DNA of 49,457 nt from Pseudoxanthomonas mexicana. Lineage in GTDB: Bacteria > Pseudomonadota > Gammaproteobacteria > Xanthomonadales > Xanthomonadaceae. Position 1 is the stretch's first letter, and the number at the start of each line of letters is the position of its first letter. The position numbers and the translations under genes are program-made. Positions 1 through 6,912 of the stretch are shown one piece after another. The stretch lies in NCBI RefSeq assembly GCF_010093385.1, contig NZ_PDWV01000028.1, positions 1 through 49,457 on the forward strand, read 5' to 3'. The notes beneath the pieces are model-generated. The model was given only the letters and a program-made list of their open reading frames with translations. It had not been told where the DNA came from and ran no database searches.

Positions 1-101
1 ACTACATCGAGATGTTCTACAACCCGATCCGCCGGCATGGTTCCGCTCGCGGACTGTCACCGGTAGAGTTTGAAAGGCGCTACGCGCAGAGCGGCGACTG
101 A
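1..101 (+). CDS. IS3-family transposase OrfB, C-terminal end (partial)
   Basis: An open frame from base 3 to a TGA at 99-101 encodes the last 32 residues of an IS3-type DDE transposase. The integrase-core ending is recognisable as FYNPIRRHGSA followed by LSPVEFERRY, the usual 'YN..R.H..LG..SP..FE' tail of OrfB. The rest lies outside the window, so it cannot be judged whether the element is intact. Its end lies 135 bases from the stop of the cysteine hydrolase on the opposite strand. Confidence 0.85.
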   Translation, partial: YIEMFYNPIRRHGSARGLSPVEFERRYAQSGD

Positions 102-102
102 G

Positions 103-127
103 TGTCTACAGAGCTCTGGCCGGTCCA
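103..127. repeat. possible right terminal inverted repeat of the IS3 element
   Basis: Directly after the transposase stop comes TGTCTACAGAGC followed by TCTGGCCGGTCCA. IS3-type right ends commonly sit just behind orfB and finish in CA. The matching left end is outside the window, so the boundary is a guess from position and sequence style. Confidence 0.3.
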
Positions 128-236
128 GCACGTCGATGCAGGGATGAACACACCTCGCTGCGCCTGCGCGGGCGGCAATGTGAGCCGGAATGCGACGCAC
201 GCCACAGCACGCGACGGCCCTTCGACTTGCCGCGCA

Positions 237-872
237 TCAGGAACGTGCGCGGCCGGTAAGCGCGTCCAGCAGGCCTTCGGTGGTCAGGATGGCGTGCGCG
301 TACGTGGGGGCGTTGATCTCGTGCGCGGCGTGCATCGCCGCCGCGCTGGCGGCGGCGGTGGCATCGCGGACGAGGGTCACGTGATAGCCCCGTTCGGCCG
401 CGCACCGGCCCGTGGCCTCGACGCAGGTGTTGGCGATCAGTCCCACCAGGATCACGTGGCTGATGCGGTGCTGCTTGAGCAGGTAGTCCAGGTCGGTGTT
501 GGCGAATCCGCTGCTGCCCCAGTGCTCGCTGACGATGATGTCACCAGGCTGCGGGGCGAAATCCGGATGCCACTGTCCGCCCCAGCTGCCCCGGGCAAAG
601 GGCTGCAGGCGCGCCGCCCCCAACTGGTAGGGCGTGGGATGGTCCCAGCCCTTGAAGTCGGCGGGTTCGGAGCGGTGGTGCGGCACGATGAACACGGGCA
701 GTCCCGCCTGCCGAATGCACGACAGCACGGCTTCGAGCCGAAGGTGCAGATCCACGTGGCGCGCCACCTCCGCCACCAGCGGCCACAGCTTGCCCTCCTC
801 GGCGAGGAAGTCGTTGTAGGGATCGATCAGGAGTAGTGCGGTGCGCCCCGCGGGATAGGCCTGCATGGACAT
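237..872 (-). CDS. cysteine hydrolase, isochorismatase family
   Basis: This is a predicted cytosolic hydrolase with the isochorismatase-like fold, about 211 residues, the usual family length. Counting from the start at 872 (MSMQAYPAG), the catalytic Asp is D17 in LLLIDPYNDF and the nucleophile is C150 in IANTCVEATGR. The catalytic Lys of many members is replaced here by the EHWGSSGF stretch (about 116-123); I recall this as a subfamily trait, so I do not read it as damage. The start at 872 has GGGA ten bases upstream, while the longer start at 917 has no ribosome site. The substrate cannot be read from sequence. It is transcribed towards the IS3 end. Confidence 0.85.
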   Translation of the reverse strand: MSMQAYPAGRTALLLIDPYNDFLAEEGKLWPLVAEVARHVDLHLRLEAVLSCIRQAGLPVFIVPHHRSEPADFKGWDHPTPYQLGAARLQPFARGSWGGQWHPDFAPQPGDIIVSEHWGSSGFANTDLDYLLKQHRISHVILVGLIANTCVEATGRCAAERGYHVTLVRDATAAASAAAMHAAHEINAPTYAHAILTTEGLLDALTGRARS

Positions 873-980
873 GGTGGCGTCCCGTGTAGCGCGAGTGGTG
901 GCTCGCGTCGCCAGCATGGTGCAGTGGGCGCGGATCGCCTTGCATCGACGTGCGGGAACGCGCGCGTGTCCCGCCTGCTG

Positions 981-1340
981 CTACTTTGCGTCGGGCGAGC
1001 CTGGGGCGGCTGCCGGGGCCGCTGTGCGAGGCAGCGCGGCCGGTCCGCCTTCCTGCAGCGCGTGCACCTGCCAGGGAGGAACATCCAGTGCATGATCCAG
1101 CGCATCGGCCACCAGCAGCCGCACCAGCGCGTCATGCAATGCGCGGTCGCGCATCCTCAGTGCGGCCAGGGCGGCAGCCTGGTTTTCGTCCTGCATGTCC
1201 GAGTACGCATCGAACAGGCTCATCGCCCGCGAGAGCGATCCTGCGTCGGATTCATGTGCTGCCACCCGGGGCGAGTAGGCGGGGGTACCGTTTTCCGGCA
1301 TGCATGACGGTGTCGGAGGAGGGGATTCGTATTGGTTCAC
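981..1340 (-). CDS. short protein resembling the N-terminus of a sigma-linked Ser/Thr kinase (probable remnant)
   Basis: This is a 119-residue frame just downstream of the ECF sigma gene on the same strand. Residues about 36-95 contain SLSRAMSLFDAYSD and LHDALVRLLVADALDHAL, which resemble the leader segment that precedes the kinase domain in the protein kinases usually paired with TIGR02999-type sigma factors in xanthomonads. No kinase motif (P-loop, HRD, DFG) follows; the frame ends in a short Ala/Pro-rich tail at a TAG. Most likely it is a truncated kinase partner, but a genuine small protein with this role cannot be excluded. No strong ribosome site was seen. Confidence 0.45.
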   Translation of the reverse strand: MNQYESPPPTPSCMPENGTPAYSPRVAAHESDAGSLSRAMSLFDAYSDMQDENQAAALAALRMRDRALHDALVRLLVADALDHALDVPPWQVHALQEGGPAALPRTAAPAAAPGSPDAK

Positions 1341-1371
1341 ACACCAGAGTTCGCCCTACGGGCGTGGATCA

Positions 1372-1397
1372 GGACGCCGTCGGTCGCACCGGCGTCC
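1372..1397 (-). terminator. hairpin just after the ECF sigma gene
   Basis: GGACGCCG at 1372-1379 pairs perfectly with CGGCGTCC at 1390-1397, with a ten-base loop. It lies five bases past the sigma-gene stop in the direction of transcription. There is no U-run, so it may be an attenuating or 3'-protecting stem and not a true terminator. Confidence 0.3.
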
Positions 1398-1402
1398 CTG
1401 GG

Positions 1403-1990
1403 CTACCACTGCTCGGGCAGCTCGCCTTCGCCAAGGTGGCTGAACAGGAAAGCGCGCGCCTTGCGCCAGTCGCGCCGTACCGTGCGTTCGGTGACCTTCA
1501 GCACGTCGGCGATCTCCAGTTCGCTGAGGCCACCGAAGTAGCGCATCTCCACCACCTGGGCCAGACGGGCGTCCAGCTTGCCCAGGTCCGTCAACGCCTG
1601 GTCGAGGATCAGCAACTGCTCCAGCCGCGAGGTCTGGACCGGCTCCGTGGTCTCGTCCAGAGGCAGCAGGTCCATGCCCTCGCCGCGTTTTTCCGCCAGT
1701 GCACGCCGTACCTCATCGAGCAGCACGAACCGCATGGCCCTGGCCACCAGCGCCACCAGATGCGCGCGGTTCTCGACGCTGAAATCCGCGCTGGCCAGCT
1801 TCAGCCAGGTCTCGCTGATCAGCGACGTGGGCGAACGTACGTGCGAGCGGCGCTGCTGGCGGATTTGCGCGCGCGCGATCTGGTGCAGGTCGCGATAGAG
1901 CAGCGCATAGATCCGGTTCCACGCGTCGGGTTTCCCGCTGCCGGCATCACCCAGCAGGCGGGTCACGGATTCCTCGTCCGGCATCGGCAT
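1403..1990 (-). CDS. ECF-like RNA polymerase sigma factor (TIGR02999/Sigma70_ECF type)
   Basis: It directs RNA polymerase to alternative promoters. The 195-residue protein has a region-2 helix set (about 25-95, with LYRDLHQIARAQIR and VARAMRFVLLDEVRRA) and a C-terminal region-4 HTH (about 130-190, with LSELEIADVLKVTERTVRRD). The start at 1990 matches the usual family N-terminus (MPMPDEESVTRLL) and has AAGG 13 bases upstream. The frame stays open up to 2140, but the extra residues look non-homologous. In xanthomonads this sigma group is normally followed by a membrane Ser/Thr kinase; here only a kinase-leader-like fragment follows, so its usual signalling partner appears to be missing. Confidence 0.9.
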   Translation of the reverse strand: MPMPDEESVTRLLGDAGSGKPDAWNRIYALLYRDLHQIARAQIRQQRRSHVRSPTSLISETWLKLASADFSVENRAHLVALVARAMRFVLLDEVRRALAEKRGEGMDLLPLDETTEPVQTSRLEQLLILDQALTDLGKLDARLAQVVEMRYFGGLSELEIADVLKVTERTVRRDWRKARAFLFSHLGEGELPEQW

Positions 1991-2327
1991 GGCCGCGTCG
2001 CCTTGCGTCCACGGGTCCAGGCGGGTGCTTGCCGTAACGCTGCCTGGTTGCCGCCGCGCTGTCATGTCCGGACTGGGCCTGTCATCACGATTCCATCCCA
2101 TATATGCCCCCGCGGGCGATTCGCACGCAAGCCGTAACACAGGTTCTGTGCGAGCGGTCCGTCGGGAGCGAAGGGAGTCGCGCTGGCCTGGGGAACGAAC
2201 GGCATGGAGATTTCCACGTAGATGATCGGCAACGAGTATGTCATGCGCGGGTTTAACGAAGCCTGCAGTCGGATGGCGTCAGTCACGACGGAGGGATGGG
2301 GGGTGGCCATGGCCGGAGGTCGCCCGC
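1991..2327. other. intergenic stretch, no convincing gene
   Basis: This is the 5' region of the ECF sigma gene (minus strand) and of the IS5-like fragment (plus strand). Frames on both strands run through it, but none has a recognisable family or a good ribosome site. No tRNA, clear inverted repeat or terminator was seen. Confidence 0.5.
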
Positions 2328-2816
2328 ATGGGGAATGACGGAATGATGGAGGGGCGGCACCCGCAGGACGAAGGCAGTGTGAGGAATGCCCACCACGCCG
2401 CGGCCTCGCTACCCGCCAGAAACTGGCCCATTCCCCCGGGGTTGGGGCCGCGCGCCACGAGTCAGTGGCCGATCATGCAGCGCCTGACCGAAGACGAATG
2501 GAAGGTGCTGATGCAGGCCCTGCCGGGCCGGGTCGGTGCGCGTGCGCGTCAGGGTGGCAATGCGCGCCGTTTCATCGAGGCCGTGCTATGGGTGGCGCAG
2601 ACCGGTGCGTACTGGTCCGACCTGCCACGCGAATTCGGTTCGTGGCATGGCATCTACGTGCGCTTCATACGCTGGGCGCAGGACGGCAACTGGGAGGGCG
2701 TGCTGGCATGTCTGGCTCCACAGGACCCGCGTGCGCTCGACCTGCATGCCCTGGTGCAGCGCTACCTGCATCGCAACAACACCAAGCATCTGAGTCGGGC
2801 GATGCGGGCGTCATGA
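2328..2816 (+). CDS. orphan IS5-type transposase N-terminal domain (DUF4096-like)
   Basis: The predicted protein has 162 residues. From residue 50 it carries the helical N-domain typical of IS5/IS1182 transposases: RLTEDEWKVLMQALPGR, then FIEAVLWVAQTGAYWSDLP, then a W-H-G-I-Y-V-R-F stretch (about 73-120). No DDE catalytic domain follows. The start at 2328 is preceded by GGAGG with eight-base spacing; a later ATG at 2475 would give the bare domain. The added leader (PARNWPIPPGLGPR) reads like real protein. It is either the 5' half of a broken element or a stand-alone DNA-binding protein; no terminal repeats were seen to support an intact IS. A structured RNA lies 97 bases downstream. Confidence 0.6.
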   Translation: MGNDGMMEGRHPQDEGSVRNAHHAAASLPARNWPIPPGLGPRATSQWPIMQRLTEDEWKVLMQALPGRVGARARQGGNARRFIEAVLWVAQTGAYWSDLPREFGSWHGIYVRFIRWAQDGNWEGVLACLAPQDPRALDLHALVQRYLHRNNTKHLSRAMRAS

Positions 2817-2913
2817 AACATCGCCGGAAGCCTCGAGGGCCGGAGGATGCCGGCCAGGAAATCCAGAGGGGAGGACGGGCCGGCCGTTGAACGTGTCTGC
2901 AGGCCATCCATGA

Positions 2914-3069
2914 CCCTCTAGGTCTATCTGCCGACGTCCCCTGTCTGGCAGTTAGAGGGCGCCTCCCCTCCCCAGGGGGGCGACCCTGTCGCCTGCCATG
3001 CCCGACACATGGCAGGCATCGCGCTTCGGCGCCAGAGGGGGAGGTGCAATGCCTCCCCCTCGCTTTTTT
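2914..3069 (+). ncRNA. structured small RNA candidate with C-rich loops (sX13-like style)
   Basis: There are five consecutive stems. (1) CCCTCTA 2914-2920 pairs with TAGAGGG 2953-2959, enclosing CTGCC/GGCAG and a loop containing CCCC. (2) CGCCTCCC 2960-2967 pairs with GGGGGGCG 2975-2982, loop CTCCCCA. (3) GCCTGCCATG 2991-3000 pairs with CATGGCAGGC 3008-3017, loop CCCGACA. (4) GCGC-TTCG-GCGC at 3021-3032. (5) An intrinsic terminator at 3035-3069. Loops that are single-stranded runs of C are the hallmark of the Xanthomonas sRNA sX13, about 115 nt. That family name is an inference from style and host group, not a search result. The 5' end is not fixed; a transcript starting near 2950 would also hold three stems plus the terminator. 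Confidence 0.6.
3035..3069 (+). terminator. Rho-independent terminator of the sRNA candidate
   Basis: GAGGGGGAGG (3035-3044) pairs perfectly with CCTCCCCCTC (3052-3061) around a seven-base loop, followed by GC and six T (3064-3069). The T-run is on the plus strand only, so it ends rightward transcription. It also separates that transcript from the opposing gene whose stop is at 3071. Confidence 0.9.
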
Positions 3070-3070
3070 C

Positions 3071-3511
3071 TCACGCAATGCCACGCAGGACTTGACGCAG
3101 CGGGCATGGCGGGTATTCCCGGCAATGGGAGCAGGCCAGATGAGCACGCACGTCTTCACCCCACAGGACGCCTGCGGAGGACGCTGCCGGATCCAGGTTC
3201 CCCGCAACGAGGAGGGCGCGCAGGCGTCGCGCGCGACGGCGGAGGCACATCCGTTCTAGGTGCTCGAACAAGGCGGTCGCGTAGGCCGCGTCGACAATGA
3301 CACCGTCCAGCGGATGGGTACAGGCACCTGTGTCACACGCGTACACGACCGAAAGCGCCCTGGACATCCTTCGCATTGGTACGAGCGGTCGCTGCATCCT
3401 CGGGCGCTCGCGGAGTGCAGTGCCGCCGCCACAGGAGGCGCAGTGCGACGGTGTGTCGGCTCCAGCGTGCCACGGCGCCCGGCAGAGGTTACAGCACAAC
3501 GTCGGGAGCAT
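3071..3511 (-). CDS. cysteine-rich protein of unknown function, zinc-ribbon-like
   Basis: I do not recognise this family. From the ATG at 3511 it would be 146 residues. Cysteines come in pairs: LCCNLCRAPW and HCASCGGG near the N-terminus, VYACDTGACTHP in the middle, and LACSHCREYPPCP near the C-terminus, which suggests metal binding. The middle (about residues 70-105) is a likely helix with many Arg. Third-position GC fits the genome. No strong ribosome site was seen, and the open frame extends to 3604. The neighbouring minus frame at about 3380-3420 holds another CxxC motif (YQCEGCPGRF), so a frameshift inside the true gene is possible. Confidence 0.45.
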   Translation of the reverse strand: MLPTLCCNLCRAPWHAGADTPSHCASCGGGTALRERPRMQRPLVPMRRMSRALSVVYACDTGACTHPLDGVIVDAAYATALFEHLERMCLRRRARRLRALLVAGNLDPAASSAGVLWGEDVRAHLACSHCREYPPCPLRQVLRGIA

Positions 3512-3903
3512 AAGCGCGCGAACCTGCGTGCGCACGCGATGCGCCGCGGGCCTGATCGCCTTCTTTCCACGGCGTGACCGACATTGCAGCGGTCCGCTCC
3601 GCACCTTCCACGCAGAAGTCCTGTTGCATTGCAGCGCGCGACGCGGCGCGTATGTCGATGACCGGTCGGCCAGCCGGTGCGCACTCGTCGTGCGATATTC
3701 GCTATCGCACTGATTTCCATGGCCAAGTCGCGGGTCATCGCGTTTCTGTTACTCGATAATCGTCGTTTTCCTTGCGATTGTATCGATCCAAATTTGACGC
3801 AATCGATGCCGCACGTCGAAGCTCCGGCCCGTCATGCTCCGGCGCTCACGTGTGCGAGGGGTCCGACGACACAGCCAATTCATCTCGACGCAAGGAGTTC
3901 ACG
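3512..3903. other. intergenic stretch, relatively AT-rich before the GH18 gene
   Basis: No convincing gene was found. The right half (about 3700-3800) is clearly less GC-rich than its surroundings and probably holds the promoter of the secreted glycosidase gene. GATAAT lies near 3755, but no matching -35 is clear. Confidence 0.4.
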
Positions 3904-5454
3904 ATGTTCGATCGATTCCGCCGGATCCGGCGCACGAAGCGGTCTCTGCTGCTCGCTGCACTTCTCTGTCTTGTTTCGTTCCACGCTTCCGCCGATTCGG
4001 CCATCTATGGCGGCGGGCCCTTCTATCACGGAGGGCAGGCCGTCATGGACGACCTGCGCGCGTCAGGCTTCACTACGGTGATCCTGTTCGGCGTGCATGT
4101 GCAGACCAACGGCGATCTGCACTTCAATAATGATCCGATCATTTCCAACGGCACCTACATCGGCGACCCCGGCTGGCCTGCGCGCTTGGCGACGCTGAAG
4201 ACGGCGCCGACCTCGGTCACCCGCATCGAGGCTTCGGTCGGCGGCTGGGGCACGGGCGATTTCCAGAACATCAAGAACCTGATCGCTGCGCAGGGCACCG
4301 GTCCGACCAGCGTTCTCTACAAGAACTTCCAGACACTGAAGCAGGTCACCGGCGCCGATGCGATCGACTTCGATGACGAGAGCACCTACGACCTGGGCTC
4401 GTCGACTGCATTCGGCAACATGCTGTGGGGCCTGGGCTATTCGATCACGCTGGCGCCCTACACGAACATGACCTACTGGAAGAGCCTGGCGGACAATCTC
4501 GCCGGCAAGGTCGACGGCATCCACCTGCAGGTCTACGACGGAGGTGCCGGCAACAATCCGGCCACGTGGTCCACCACGCTGGGCATGGCGGTCGACCCGG
4601 GCGTCTGGTCGAAGCACGGCAGCGGATGTACGGCGGGAGACAGTCCTGCCACGGTCCAGAGCAAGATGACGAACTGGAAGAATTCCGCCGGCATCGTCGG
4701 TGGCTTCATCTGGCTGTACGACGATATCCAGGCATGCTGGTCGCAAGGCACCACGGCCCAATACGCTGGCGCGATCAATGCGGTATTCGGCGGCAACGCA
4801 GCGCCCGTCGCCAACTTCAGCTCTAGCGTTGCAGGATCCACCGTGGCCTTCTCGGACGCATCCACCGACAGCGACGGGACCATCGTTGCGCGGCAATGGA
4901 CCTTCGGCGATGGCGCCACATCCACGGCGACCAACCCCAGCCACAGCTATGCCGCCAATGGCACCTACACCGTCACGCTGACCGTGACCGACGACGACGG
5001 CGCCACCGCGAGCCGCAGCAATGTGGTCACGGTCGGCGCCAACCTGGCGCTCAATCGGCCTGCGACGGGATCGATCGTATGCAACGCCAATGAAAGCGCG
5101 GCGAAGGCGGTCAACGGCAGCGTTTCGGGCGGCACCACAGACAAGTTCTGCTCGCTCGCATCCTCGAAGTGGCTGCGCGTCGACCTGGGGTCGTCCCGCA
5201 CGGTCCGTAGTTTCGTGATCAAGCATGCCGGAGCAGGCGGAGAAGCCACCGCGTGGAATACCAAGGCCTTCACGCTGCAGACCTCCACCGACGGCGCCAC
5301 ATGGACCACGGTGGCGACGGTGAGCGCCAGTAGCGCCAGCGTGACTACGCACGCAATCACTCCGCGCACGGCGCGCTACGTACGGCTCAACATCAGCACG
5401 CCGACCCAGAACGGCGATCCGGCCGCACGCATCTACGAACTCGAGGTGTATTGA
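3904..5454 (+). CDS. secreted GH18-like glycosidase with PKD and F5/8-type-C domains
   Basis: The 516-residue precursor has an Arg-rich signal peptide (RRIRRTKRSLLLAALL...FHASA, cleavage after about A30). The catalytic domain spans about 32-295 with the GH18 signature DxxDxDxE intact as D152, D155, D157, E159 (ADAIDFDDES). A PKD domain follows at about 300-378 (WTFGDGATS), then a discoidin/F5-8C carbohydrate-binding domain at about 380-516 (NLALNRPATGS, RYVRLNIST). This layout suits an exported enzyme acting on chitin-like or peptidoglycan-type glycans; the exact substrate is unknown. The start at 3904 has AAGGAG seven to eight bases upstream. It appears monocistronic and converges on apt. 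Confidence 0.8.
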   Translation: MFDRFRRIRRTKRSLLLAALLCLVSFHASADSAIYGGGPFYHGGQAVMDDLRASGFTTVILFGVHVQTNGDLHFNNDPIISNGTYIGDPGWPARLATLKTAPTSVTRIEASVGGWGTGDFQNIKNLIAAQGTGPTSVLYKNFQTLKQVTGADAIDFDDESTYDLGSSTAFGNMLWGLGYSITLAPYTNMTYWKSLADNLAGKVDGIHLQVYDGGAGNNPATWSTTLGMAVDPGVWSKHGSGCTAGDSPATVQSKMTNWKNSAGIVGGFIWLYDDIQACWSQGTTAQYAGAINAVFGGNAAPVANFSSSVAGSTVAFSDASTDSDGTIVARQWTFGDGATSTATNPSHSYAANGTYTVTLTVTDDDGATASRSNVVTVGANLALNRPATGSIVCNANESAAKAVNGSVSGGTTDKFCSLASSKWLRVDLGSSRTVRSFVIKHAGAGGEATAWNTKAFTLQTSTDGATWTTVATVSASSASVTTHAITPRTARYVRLNISTPTQNGDPAARIYELEVY

Positions 5455-5466
5455 TTCACCATGGAC

Positions 5467-5501
5467 GCGCCGTGCGTTCGCTCCATGCGCACGCACGGCG
5501 C
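5467..5501. terminator. hairpin between convergent genes
   Basis: GCGCCGTGCGT (5467-5477) pairs with ACGCACGGCGC (5491-5501), eleven perfect pairs. It sits between the stops of the GH18 gene and apt. No T-run on either side, so termination is inferred from position. Confidence 0.4.
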
Positions 5502-5506
5502 CAGCG

Positions 5507-6022
5507 TCAGTAAACGGCAGAGGCGTGCAGGGGGGCGGGGTGCGTCCAGCCGGCGCGCGCATCCAGGAAACCCAGTTCGACCAGGACGGCCGTGCCCACG
5601 ACCTGTGCGCCCTGCCGCTCGACCAGCACGAGAGCGGCTTTCAGCGTGCCACCCGTCGCCAGCACGTCGTCGACGACGATGACGCGCGCACCGGCCGGAA
5701 GCGCATCGGCATGGATCTCCAGGCGGTCGCGTCCGTATTCCAGTCCGTAGTCCTGCGACAACGTATGCCCGGGCAGCTTGCCGGGTTTGCGGACCGGCAC
5801 AAACCCCACATCGAGTTCGCGCGCCAGCGTCGCCCCCAGGATGAAGCCGCGGGCCTCAACGCCGACGACGGCATCGAGCGCCACGCCGCGCCACGGCTCG
5901 GCCATCGCCGCGATTGCGTCGGCGAACGCATCGCCATCAGCCAGTACCGGCGTGATGTCCTTGAACAGGATGCCGGGCTTGGGGAAGTCGGGGATATCGC
6001 GCAGCAGGTCGGTCCAGGCCAT
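5507..6022 (-). CDS. apt: adenine phosphoribosyltransferase
   Basis: It converts adenine and PRPP to AMP and pyrophosphate (purine salvage, cytosol). At 171 residues it has the usual length. It opens with the Apt-typical [16 protein letters not shown], has [12 protein letters not shown], the flexible-loop RKPGKLPG, and the PRPP-binding loop [14 protein letters not shown]. The start at 6022 fits the family N-terminus. A TAGCAT box on this strand (6055-6050) would give a leader of about 20 bases. It is convergent with the GH18 gene and divergent from the DUF1993 gene. Confidence 0.95.
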   Translation of the reverse strand: MAWTDLLRDIPDFPKPGILFKDITPVLADGDAFADAIAAMAEPWRGVALDAVVGVEARGFILGATLARELDVGFVPVRKPGKLPGHTLSQDYGLEYGRDRLEIHADALPAGARVIVVDDVLATGGTLKAALVLVERQGAQVVGTAVLVELGFLDARAGWTHPAPLHASAVY

Positions 6023-6158
6023 GGGCGGTGGAATTCCAGGTGGGCCGATGATGCTATCGCAGCCTGCGGGGTCTGGGATGCAGTCTCCCGCGCCGGGCGG
6101 CTAATCAGCGTGCCGCCGCAAGGCTATCCTCGCCTTCCACCTCTCCCGGACATGCCCC

Positions 6159-6677
6159 ATGAGCAACGCCCTTTCGATGTACCAGGCTTCGGTCCCTGTT
6201 CTTCTCCGTGCGCTCGCGAACCTGCGCCACGTGCTGGCGAAAGGCGAGGCGCATGCGCGGGACAAGGGCTATGAGCCCACGATCCTGCTGCAGTCGCGGC
6301 TGGCGCCGGACATGTTTCCGCTGGTGCGCCAGGTACAGTTCGCCACGGATACGGCGAAGTTCGCCGTCGCCCGCCTCGCCGGCGTGGAATCGCCGCGCTT
6401 CGACGATGTGGAAACCACGTTCGAGGAACTGTACGCACGTCTGGATGCGGTCAGCGCCTATCTGCGTACTTTCGACGAAGCTGCGCTGGAAGGCAGCCAG
6501 GACCGCAGCATCACGCTCACCACGCGCACGCGCGGCGAGCTGAAGTTCGACGGTCGAGGCTACCTGCTGGGCTTCGTCCTGCCCAACCTGTTCTTCCACG
6601 CCACCACCGCCTACGCGATCCTGCGCCACAACGGCGTACCGCTGGGCAAGCTGGACTATCTCGGCCCCCAGGCCTGA
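6159..6677 (+). CDS. DUF1993 family protein
   Basis: This is a 172-residue soluble, helical protein of the DUF1993 family (DinB-like four-helix fold). It begins MSNALSMYQASVPVLLRALANL and ends with the conserved NLFFHATTAYAILRHNGVPLGK segment, where family members keep the Phe-His pair. The biochemical role of the family is not known. A TATCCT box about 30 bases upstream of the ATG may be its -10. No strong Shine-Dalgarno is visible. Confidence 0.85.
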   Translation: MSNALSMYQASVPVLLRALANLRHVLAKGEAHARDKGYEPTILLQSRLAPDMFPLVRQVQFATDTAKFAVARLAGVESPRFDDVETTFEELYARLDAVSAYLRTFDEAALEGSQDRSITLTTRTRGELKFDGRGYLLGFVLPNLFFHATTAYAILRHNGVPLGKLDYLGPQA

Positions 6678-6912
6678 GCCGGCGCCGGGGCGGCCTGTCC
6701 GCTCCGGCCGCCCACCGGCGTTGGACAGGAAGAGCCGCGCGATCCCTGCCGCGCGGCGGCTTCCTCCGAGAAGCCGGTCGCCTGCGGCGACGGAGTGCTG
6801 CGTGTGTCACGGCATGCGACGTGACCCTCCGATACTGTCGTCCGGGCCTCCACGCCTTGCGACAAGCGTCGCCTGCGCGGATGCCGGGACCACTCCAGCG
6901 AGGGAAGCAGCG

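Noticed and set aside
2665..3207. 180-codon minus-strand frame across the IS5-like fragment and sRNA
   Set aside because: It runs through the sRNA stems and terminator and opposes two better-supported features.
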